Below, one piece after another: positions 52,998 to 61,262 of a DNA stretch of 64,000 bases. The translations under genes and the position numbers were made by a program. The stretch lies in contig OY755196.1 in assembly GCA_963576735.1 (NCBI GenBank), forward strand, positions 5,437,912 through 5,501,911. The letters run 5' to 3'. The notes below the pieces were generated by a model, which searched no databases, was not told the origin of the DNA, and saw nothing but the letters and a program-made list of their open reading frames with translations. The DNA is from Bedellia somnulentella. Lineage: Eukaryota; Arthropoda; Insecta; Lepidoptera; Bedelliidae. The number at the start of each line of letters is the position of its first letter. Within the stretch, counting starts at the first letter, position 1.

Positions 52998-55900
52998 ATG
53001 AGGGTAGTAATAACTTTTTTCTGCTTCGTGGCACTGGCGATAGTAGCATCATCGGCCCAGTTTGTAAGTTTATATTTATTTACTATATTTAGCTGCTCTG
53101 ACCTCGTGTTATTCCGCTTTTGATTTAAAAGCATGAGCTTTGGAAGCGCTACTATACCTAAATACATATATATATTTATATATTCTATATACATACTACT
53201 GAACATACCCTCAATGGTATGGTGGGAAAAAACCAAAAACCATACCCTCAAGAAATAGTGATGCTTTGTACGTGTACATGGAAGTGCGAGAAAAGCCAGC
53301 AAATATCTTAAAATGATAAGTGACAACTCCCTGTTTTACATAACATAACATAAACGTTCACGCCGTTTATCCCCGAAGGGGTTGGCAGAGGTACCAATAC
53401 TTCTGAACTCACATGGCAAGCGCCATCTAGTTTCCAGAAAAGGTACCCACGTTTTGCTTAGACAGTGTACTCACGTGATAGGGGGCAGGCCTATCGCCGT
53501 TTTGTACGAATACACTGTCACATGACTAAGTACAACTCAGCCATGTGGGTTTCCTCACGATGTTTTCCCTCACCGTTAACAAACATGATAAATTAACCAC
53601 ACATATGACTTTAGAAAAGACAAATTGGTGTAGGCCCGACCCATGATTGGAACTCACGCCCTTCTGTTTTCGGGCGAGTGTTCTACCCACTGGACTATCA
53701 TGTCCCTGTTTTATTATCCTGCTATTCTCCGCACCCAAGTGCTTATCGTTTTTGACCATAAATGCTACCAAAATTCATGTTGTGTTTTTACAAACCAGCA
53801 TTAAGTAAAATAGGCAAAACGGTATTTTTAAAATAGATCTCGATATACGTGAACAGCCGACATAAAGCTGCTCGAGTGAAAAAAATGGGGTGCTTAGATG
53901 ACTTCCAGCGACCTTTAGCGGTTGTCTTTGATTCTTATATATTTATTGAGAAGGCCGTTATCAAGGGCAACTAAAATCATTAGAATGACAGGGATACGTG
54001 GTGTCAATACAGTCTTTTACTTTTTGCCTCACAGGATTTTGGTTTGTGTCTAATTACAAATTTAAAAAAAAAACAAGTGAATCAAGCCGAAAAATATCCT
54101 ACTGAAAGACTCTACCAAATATATCGAACTACAAGTGACCTACATCAATTAATTAGAACCAAGAGAGCTTTTTTTATAAATTTCAACACAAGAACCTCTC
54201 CGAAGACCGTATACTAAAATTTCAAATAATCCAATAATAGTTGTCTACCACCAAATCGAAAAAAAACAGACAGCTACATTAGTTCATAGAGTGTGAATGT
54301 GAAATCTGATTTAGTGTCTGCGAGAGGTCAAACCAATGCGTTTGGTATTTTAGTGAACATAAACGCTTAAAAGTCGCGAGGAATTAAATCCCGGAATAGT
54401 GATAAGTGAAGATTCCGGAATAAACAGTGGCATGTGTGCTAAGGCAATAATGAAGAATAAGTACATTTACGAAATCTTAGTACATATAGCAAGTATTTAT
54501 AGAGATATCCCAAGGGCTTAACCAGCCCTTAATAAAGATTGTGGGCATAGGCACCTAAAAATCTCTTGGCCATAGTGTTAGTATCATCATGTTATCAGAG
54601 GACCATAAATGTGTGAGGCAGTAGGTCGACTAGGGATGTGGGCATGCCCATCTTACCCATATGGCTAGATCCGTAGATCCACGCTTGCGAGAGCCGCAGA
54701 TTTAAAAATCTGACTAGCAATCAAGGTTGTAATAATAATTAGCTTTTGCAGCAGACTGAAGTTGCCTCTTTAACTTTTTAACTCTCGTGGTTTGTAGACA
54801 TTATGCATAATAATCGGGATAGTATTTCGTAGTTAATCCCGATCATTATGTATAATATTTCTTCTGTTTTTTATTTTAACTGTAATGTGATATTTCCCTA
54901 GCTCGATTCTCCAGCAGCAGCGCCTTCAACACGTGAACAACTGGCGGTAATTAATATTTATAATTTAATCCAATCTGTTTTGAACTGCATGATGCCGTGT
55001 AGTGTTGGCTACGAATGTCACTACTCCTTTCTACCCACGGGTGTACAAAGGGGCGACTAAGGGTATGGCGTTTTTTAAGTGGTTTTTGGGCGATGCGGTT
55101 GGATACCCATCACCAACGTTACTTTATTTTTACCATCTTGTCCCCTATCCACTTCATGGGATTTCTGGCCACGAGTTTATGTATGTTTGTTAAACCTCGC
55201 TTCCCTGTGTAGTGTCGGCTTAGAAAAGCACTACCGCATTTCTTCCGGTGGGTATTGGGGCTTAAAGGCGACTAAACGGTATAGGGGCTTTTAAGGGATT
55301 TTTGGGCGATGTGGTTGGAGACCCATCACCAATCTTTTTCCCATTTAACATTCCAAAAGTGGCTCTGGCTACCCCATCTGGGGATTTATAGCCGTGAGTA
55401 TATGTATGTATGTAAAAACAATATGTGCAACAAAAGCAGGACTCCGAAATGAGAAGAATAATGAATGTGAGGGAAGGAAAAGATATTTGCCAGGATCGTG
55501 CGTAAACAGTGATCGATAATCTCTGCCTAAATGGAAACTAACGGCGTGTAAATATGTATGTATGTAACGAAAGAAAAAATACTTTTTCTTACCTTAAGGT
55601 TGTGGGAAACTACAGCATACTATCTCAAAGTCTGGTCACTTCAAGAACTTCTTTGACATTAAATCGATTATGCTTGAGAAATTTAAATAATAAATTTACG
55701 GACAAATTATACACAGATCAAGTTAGCGCCAAACTTAGTAATACTTGTATTATGGGATACTAACTTAATGATATATTTAATAGTATACAATACACATATA
55801 ACTAACATCCAAGACTTAGAAACAAACATTTATGCTCATCACAAATGCTGCTGATCGAAACCGCGACTTTCGGACCGAGAAGCTAGTCACCCATCCACTC

Positions 55901-58024
55901 GGCCACGGACTTCGTCAGTCAATTTACATAGCGTATCGAAGTGACAGGAGACATTTTTCTTTTATTTTCCACAGGCACAAGCTCTCCAGCTTCTAAGAAC
56001 GATAGCAACCTTGGTAAGTTAACATCTATAATAAAGATATTTACACATTTGCGGAGTTAGCTTTATGGGTTTGTATTACTAAATCGCATTTGGTATCGTG
56101 TGAGCGAGACAGAAATCAATTTTGTCAGGAGTTGAGTGGGTATTGCACGACATGGCAGTAGGGTTGCAAGTGCACTGTGATAGCTAAAATTAGACTAAGT
56201 TAGCTTATCCCACTACAATTTTACTTGCTTCTGATATCTGTACACCTCGTACTACTCAATTAAATAACAATATTTAGAATTTTCTGTTTAAATGTTGTGT
56301 TTCTCATAATTCCTTGAAGTAATTCTAAGGCCTAAATTTTCCTATTATATTAAGGTGGAGTGATTTAGAGACTCAAGACAGCTAATAGAAAGAGAGAGAT
56401 ATTTCAATAAAATTAAGATTTCTATATTCCCAAATACGCTATACATGGAAGGACACTAACTTATTTTCGATCATTTATAGCAAACTGAGGACTACGCTAG
56501 ATGTGGCTGCCAAGGCTAAACTTACTAGTGAGTATCCTTCTAAGTAAATCGCTAATCCCTGGTCTCCCAAACTGTTTACTGCTGCATTTGGACATGTTTC
56601 TAAGCTTCTGGACTGTAGTAGTATATCACGCATTTTCTGATGATATTATAGTTATGGCTGAAACCACAGAAAAGGAGGATGGGCATTTTGGTGCCCATGC
56701 TCAATCAAGTTGAATCATATATCATTCTAAAGCCCTGTTAATGTAGAAACAAAAGACTATGAGAGCAATCTTGTTAGAGCTGCCGATTTTCATGTACAGT
56801 TTTTTGAAAATCTTGATTTCTTTAATTATGTGAAATTATGATAATTCATGTTTCTGGTGTAACTTAGTAATTATGTTGCATGAACATATGTTACTAAAGT
56901 CATACAGTAACTATTTGCAATAAATTGTCATAATTAAATCGAAAATGTATCAAAAAGATGAAACAAACATGACGAACAGTCTTGTCAAAAAAAAAACTTT
57001 TAAAGTTATCTTTCTCAAAAACGGCAGCAGTTTTAGGACAAGCGCTTTAGTTATTTTTATTGTACAAAAAATAACCTTTCCAACGACGTATCACTCAACC
57101 TGATTGGTGATTGAACCAGGTGCCATACATTTGTGCCCATCCTCCTTTGAGTGAAATGCTGAATGACCTCAGTAGAGTATCTGCGAAAGTAGGTTTTAAA
57201 ATGAACATGGAAAAGACGAAAATCATGTCGAATAGCCATGAGCGCAAAATACCCACTCCTGTCGAACTTGCAGACTCTACGCTCGAAGTTGTTGACCAAT
57301 ATGTATACCTGGGACCAACCCTTCGGTTAGGCCATCTTCTTGTTCAAAATTTCGAAATTTGAAGGTCTTTGACCTTAGAAGGGTGTTTATCCAATGTGTG
57401 TTGCCAGTAATGACATGCGGCACAGAGACACGTGGCCTTTAAAAATGAGCCTCATCAGAAGGCTCCGAGTCACCCAAAGGGCAAGGCAGAGGGCTCTGAT
57501 AGGAGTTTCACTACGCGATCAAATCCGCAACGAAGAGATGAATAGAAGAACCGGGGTCACTGATATAGCCCGAAGAGTAGCAAAACTTAAGTGGCAATGG
57601 ACAGGGCACATTGCAAGCAGAACTGACGGCCGTTGGGGCTCGAAGGTTCTGGAGTGACGCCCACGTACCGGACGACGCAGTGTCGGTAGGCTTCCCACAA
57701 GGAGGATCGATGACTTGGTCTAGTATAACAAATTAAAACAATTTGGAAGTCTACAGAATGAATAACATTTTAGCTTTGAATCTGTTCAGTATCCACTTCA
57801 CTATACTCCGAAGTGTAAGGTAGGTAACTCTCCAGCAATTAAAACTGACGACTTAGTCAAGGAGATATTTTGTAATGATACTCTACTATCAGCTAACAGG
57901 AAGCTATAGAAATACAGTCAAATAAAATAATAATAAATAATATAATTGATAATTCTTTTTTCCTCAGGGACCATCACAACTCAACCAGACCAGATTTTAC
58001 GTTGATGAATTTGGAACTATGTGA
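52998..58024 (+). CDS. Predicted secreted protein 2, 68 aa, four exons
   Basis: Exons 52,998-53,063, 54,902-54,946, 55,975-56,013 and 57,968-58,024 (TGA included). Donors GTAAGT, GTAATT and GTAAGT, acceptors TTTCCCTAG, TTTTCCACAG and TTTTCCTCAG; every intron is phase 0. AATAAA at 58,034-58,039 ends the transcript. Exon 1 encodes a signal peptide (MRVVITFFCFVALAIVASSA). The remaining 48 residues are 'QFLDSPAAAPSTREQLA', an amphipathic 'AQALQLLRTIATL' and 'GPSQLNQTRFYVDEFGTM', with one sequon (NQT), no Cys and no dibasic site. Not recognised; could be a seminal, salivary or other secreted peptide (guess). The introns have grown by insertion of SINEs, a LINE and a MITE. Each exon is short, so the model rests on splice sites and frame continuity. 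Confidence 0.7.
53341..53703 (-). mobile_element. tRNA-derived SINE 'family A', full length
   Basis: Minus-strand A-box (GATAGTCCAGTGGGTAGAAC), a degraded B-box, body, hairpin CCCCTTCGGGG (53,371-53,381) and (TTATG)n tail. Close to the 29,239 copy. In intron 1 of gene 2. Confidence 0.85.
53704..54901. other. Intron 1 of gene 2, anonymous part
   Basis: AT-rich sequence without nameable repeats or frames; ends in the acceptor TTTCCCTAG. Confidence 0.45.
54993..55191 (+). mobile_element. SINE 'family B', internally deleted
   Basis: Starts GCCGTGTAGTGTTGGC, has GGTTGGATACCC at the B-box, but jumps from 'CCCCTATCCACTTCATGGGA' to the tail, losing the distal body and most of the hairpin. Confidence 0.7.
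55203..55414 (+). mobile_element. SINE 'family B' copy
   Basis: Starts CTGTGTAGTGTCGGC, B-box-like GGTTGGAGACC (55,313-55,323), 3' hairpin GGCTACCCCATCTGGGGATT...TAGCC and TATG tail. Directly behind the previous copy in the same orientation. Confidence 0.8.
55436..55567 (+). mobile_element. LINE 3' tail copy
   Basis: 'GCCAGGATCGTGCGTAAACA', 'CTCTGCCTAAATGGAAACTA' and 'ACGGCGTGTAAATATGTATG'; hairpin partly decayed. Confidence 0.7.
55803..55920 (-). mobile_element. tRNA-derived SINE, Ser/Leu-like head
   Basis: Minus-strand A-box TGGCCGAGTGG (55,896-55,906), then CTCGGTCCGAAAGTCGCGGTTTCGATC with a B-box-like GGTTTCGATC. The head resembles class II tRNAs (Ser/Leu). The body is short and ends in AT-rich sequence. 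In intron 2 of gene 2. Distinct from families A and B. Confidence 0.65.
56500..57735 (+). pseudogene. RTE-type LINE RT, 5'-truncated and split by a MITE
   Basis: 'SPKLFTAAFGHVSKLLD' (frame broken) then 'HAFSDDIIVMAET', where FADD is expected (Ala to Ser, aspartates kept). After the MITE, 'LSEMLNDLSRVSAKVGFKMN', 'MEKTKIMSN', 'VVDQYVYLGPTLRLGH', 'RRLRVTQRARQRALIGVSLR', 'DIARRVAKLKWQWTGHIASR', 'TDGRWGSKVLE' and 'RTGRRSVGRLPTRRIDDLV'. Typical RTE C-terminal half. In intron 3 of gene 2. Confidence 0.8.
56671..57148. mobile_element. MITE inserted in the RTE element
   Basis: 478 bp with perfect 15-bp tips AAAGGAGGATGGGCA / TGCCCATCCTCCTTT and weaker inverted similarity for another 30-40 bp (TCAATCAAGTTGA against TCACTCAACCTGATTGG). 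AT-rich interior, no ORF. It interrupts the RT between AET and LSEMLNDL, which proves the insertion. Superfamily and target duplication unresolved. Confidence 0.75.
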
Positions 58025-58113
58025 AATACCACTAATAAATATTGCATTGAAAACCTTATTACTTTTATTGCGTAGGACTCGCGTCTCTTTAAATACTTTT
58101 ACTCCTTAACAAT

Positions 58114-58366
58114 GCATACATATACATACGGCTATAAATCCAAAGAAGGGGTAGCCAGAGCTTAGGAAATGGAAATTACTAAGCCACTTATGGAAAAATG
58201 AGTGGGGAAAAGATGGTAAAATAAAGGCTGTTGGTGATGGGTCTCCACCCGCATCGCCCAAAAATCTTTCATAAGTGGCTGAGGAATTTCTGATTCCTTA
58301 GCTCTGGCTACCCCTTTTAGGGATTTATAGCCGTGAGTATATGTATGTAGTATATGTATGTATGTA
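58114..58366. mobile_element. Chimeric SINE 'family B': two 3' halves head to head
   Basis: 58,114-58,263 is minus-sense (tail CATACATATACATAC at the left) and 58,264-58,366 is plus-sense (GTGGCTGAGGAATT...TAGCCGTGAGTATATGTATG). The join lies near 58,264. Lies about 90 bp after the stop of gene 2. Confidence 0.75.
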
Positions 58367-58896
58367 TTTGTAATGTATTTATTTATGGCTCCATTCCCTA
58401 ACAAAGTGTATATTTGAGTACTTCCAGTTTTGCTAAGGAGAGATCTCCAAGTCACTTATTATTCAAATATTGTTTAATTTTCGCTATCACAATTAAACTA
58501 TAAAGGAACTACGTATTTTATGAAAGTAAACAATAAAAGTACGATAACAAAATCACAGACACGTACGAAACGAAACTGACAGTTGGGCAAAAGTAATACA
58601 GATCCACAATCTTTTCTTGGCCGGCGGCGACTACTGGTACTGGTATACTGTCGCCATTTTGAAATTTAGGCCTGTCATTGTCAGTTAGTTCTAAACTAAA
58701 TAAAAATTATAGGGTGACCTACGTATTATAATTAATTATCACTTTCATTAATATTTTTGTAGTGGAAACTTTTTTTCAAAGACAATTATTTTTATGATGT
58801 ATCTTTGCTTATTGATAAACGCTTTTATTTCCAGTATTCAATATAAAAAAATATGAAAATTATTATTTATTTTGTTATATTTTATCTTAATAGGCT
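58367..58896. other. Anonymous AT-rich DNA
   Basis: A short hydrophobic start 'MKIIIYFVIFYLN' at 58,853 is cut by the LINE tail at 58,897; it could be a dead signal-peptide exon but support is thin. Confidence 0.35.
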
Positions 58897-59355
58897 AACT
58901 TACTTACTTACTTACTTACTACTTACTTACTACGCTGGCTCGATGACCCAAAGTGAGTCTTGGCCTCCGATACGAGATTTCGCCATTTGTCTCGGTCTAG
59001 TGTGGTTTCTCGCCAATCGCTTGCTAGAAGCTCACGAAGATCCGCTTCTACCACATCACACCAGCGGTACCGCGGGCGTCCGACAGGTCTTCGTCCAGTT
59101 GGTCGACCCATGTACGCTTTTTTGACACCTCGATCTTCACCCATCCTTTCTAGGTGCCCAAGCCAGCGAAGTCTGTGGGCCTTGGTTTCCCCAAGGATGT
59201 TCGCATCAGCGAAAAGTTCTTCGACTTCAACGTTTTTCAGCAGTCTCCATGTTCCATCCGACCTCTGTCTTGGCCCAAAGATTTTCCGGAGGATCTTTCT
59301 CTCGGCAACCAGAAGTTTACTTTCCTCTTTAAGGCTAACACCGTCCGAAAAGATG
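58897..59355 (-). pseudogene. LINE RT C-terminus with (AAGT)n tail
   Basis: Minus-strand frames: 'SLKEESKLLVAERKILRKIF', 'RSDGTWRLLKNVEVEELFAD', 'RWLGHLERMGEDRGVKKAYM', 'GRPVGRPRYRWCDVVEADLR', 'DKWRNLVSEAKTHFGS', then the tail CTTACTTACTTACTTACT (58,897-58,932, plus strand). It belongs to an RTE-like family different from the two seen above. 5' end lost. Confidence 0.75.
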
Positions 59356-59530
59356 TGCGCGCATCTATAGTCATGCGGTGCGGGTTACGGGAAGTGGGGA
59401 AATGCTCCCGATTAAGATTTCACTTCGTATACACTGATGCGTGGGTTCTAATCCTAATGCGGGAATGTACCAATGTGTCATTTCTTAAGTCATAACTGTC
59501 TGACATTAATATAAAAATACATGAAAATAC

Positions 59531-59835
59531 GACGTGATAGCTTAATGGGTAGAACACCGGTTAACGTGCAAGCCACTAGTGTTCAAATCCCGAATCGGGC
59601 CTACACAAATTTGTCTTTTCTAAAGACATATTATGTGTGGTTAATTTATCATGGTTGTTAATGGTGAGGGAAAACATCGTGAGGAAACCCACATGGCTGA
59701 GTTGTACTTAGTCATGTGACAGTGTATTCTTACAAAACGGCGATAGGTCCCTATCACGTGAGTACACTGTTCATGCAAAACGTGGGTACTCTGAACACCA
59801 GGTGACAAAGTCACGTGATGTTCAGAAGTATTAGT
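59531..59835 (+). mobile_element. tRNA-derived SINE 'family A', 3'-truncated
   Basis: Plus-sense head with A-box TAGCTTAATGGG (59,538-59,549) and B-box-like GTTCAAATCCC (59,581-59,591), then the body (CACATGGCTGAGTTGTACTT, GTGAGTACACTGTTCATGCA). It stops at TTAGTATTAGTAG before the CCCC-TTCG-GGGG hairpin found in other copies. Confidence 0.85.
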
Positions 59836-59839
59836 ATTA

Positions 59840-60277
59840 GTAGTTTCATTATTCTAACTGTCATTTGGAATACATCGTTATTATTTTGTTCTTCATATAA
59901 TAATCGATATAATTAGTTTAAAGTTAGTAATAGTGATATAAAGTGTATGAGTAATGCAGCTAAAAGTGTCATCTAAGTGATTGTGAAATCAGTTTTTGAT
60001 TAAGTTTGTGTAGTCGGAAGTTATTAAAGAGAAACTGACCGAATTTTCAAAAATACCTCTCAAAATCCGGACCTACCACAACTTTTTCGATCAGCCGCGC
60101 GCAACCGCGTAGCGCGGTGACTCAGCCACTGTCTCGTCGTCTACAGCCGCCACCGCCGCCGCCGCCCCGCTCGCCATCAAGCGTTTACAACCGATTGGGG
60201 ACGTGTAGAGAGACGGTAAAAAGAAATAATAAACGAGCGCTTTCTATATTTGATTTCTATATTCTTTGAAAGAAACT
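59840..60277 (+). promoter_or_regulatory. LINE 5' UTR / internal promoter region
   Basis: 438 bp ahead of ORF1 changing from AT-rich to GC-rich (CCGCCACCGCCGCCGCCGCC at about 60,145-60,170). Jockey-type LINEs carry an internal Pol II promoter in the 5' UTR; the exact 5' end is not defined. Confidence 0.45.
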
Positions 60278-61231
60278 ATGCCTAGAGTTGAACGATCTCC
60301 CCCGTCAGTCGCTGACAACCGCAAGAGCTCTCCCGACCAGCTAGAGCGGAACGTAGATACAGGAGAAGAAAAGAATTTAACCACGTCCGCCGTAGGGGTG
60401 AATAGGGGTAAACGGGCGAGACTTGAAATGTCACCCACTACAGACCTGAATGCCTCTCTGAATGAAGATCTGTTGGCAACGATTCGTCGCGAAATTCACG
60501 AATCAGTTTCTAAAGAAATAAGTTTAACTCTGAGATCTACCCTTATCCGTGAACTAGCTGATTTTAAGAATGCTTTGACAGAGTTCCGTGCCATATCAGA
60601 GTCAGTTCAATTTATGAGTGCTGAATTTGACCGCATGAAGGCGGAGTTTGATAAGTCTCACTCAACCAATAACGAATTAGTCAAAGAAAATGCCTGTCTT
60701 AAAAAGACCATCAAGGATCTCTCAAACCGACTCGACATTCTGGAGCAATACAATAGGCAAGATAATATAGAGATAAATGGTGTCCCTGAGAACAACTCCG
60801 AAAATATTTTAACCACTATAATACAATTAGGTAAAGTGGTTTCCAGCACTATTAAAGAATCGGATATATTATCTTACACACGGATTCGCAAAATTGATCC
60901 TTCCACTAGTAGACCTAGAGCGATTGTACTTAGATTGGGCAGTACCCGTATTCGCGACGAGTTTCTCACGGCGGTAGCTAAATTTAACCGATCAAACCCC
61001 AAGGAGAAAGTAAACTCCCATCATCTCGGATATGGAGGTACAAAGGCTCAAGTTTATATATCGGAACATCTGTCACCCTCAAATAAGCAACTCTACGCTG
61101 CAACTAGAAAAGTGGCTAAAGAAAAGGGATATAAGTTTGTGTGGATTCGTAATGGTCGCATACTAGTAAGAAAAGATGAGAACTCACAAGCTAAACAAAT
61201 TAAAAGCTCTGAAGGTCTAGCTCTTCTTTAA
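60278..61231 (+). CDS. LINE ORF1 protein, 317 aa
   Basis: Intact ORF from ATG 60,278. Residues 1-60 are basic, Ser/Pro-rich with 'NRGKRARLEM', nuclear-signal-like. Residues 65-170 are a long coiled coil ('RELADFKNALTEFRAISESV', 'ENACLKKTIKDLSNRLDILE'). 'RQDNIEINGVPE' starts an RRM-like RNA-binding domain, and 'VYISEHLSPSNKQLYAATRK' with 'YKFVWIRNGRILVRK' form the C-terminal domain found in L1-type ORF1 proteins and many insect LINEs. Expected to coat its own RNA as a trimer. No CCHC knuckles, unlike many Jockey ORF1s. Confidence 0.85.
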   Translation: MPRVERSPPSVADNRKSSPDQLERNVDTGEEKNLTTSAVGVNRGKRARLEMSPTTDLNASLNEDLLATIRREIHESVSKEISLTLRSTLIRELADFKNALTEFRAISESVQFMSAEFDRMKAEFDKSHSTNNELVKENACLKKTIKDLSNRLDILEQYNRQDNIEINGVPENNSENILTTIIQLGKVVSSTIKESDILSYTRIRKIDPSTSRPRAIVLRLGSTRIRDEFLTAVAKFNRSNPKEKVNSHHLGYGGTKAQVYISEHLSPSNKQLYAATRKVAKEKGYKFVWIRNGRILVRKDENSQAKQIKSSEGLALL

Positions 61232-61262
61232 GTATACCTGTTGAAACCTATAACAAAAATAA

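Noticed and set aside
58853..58896. 'MKIIIYFVIFYLN' as exon 1 of a third secreted-protein gene
   Set aside because: Too short, no clear donor before the LINE tail and no downstream exons found.
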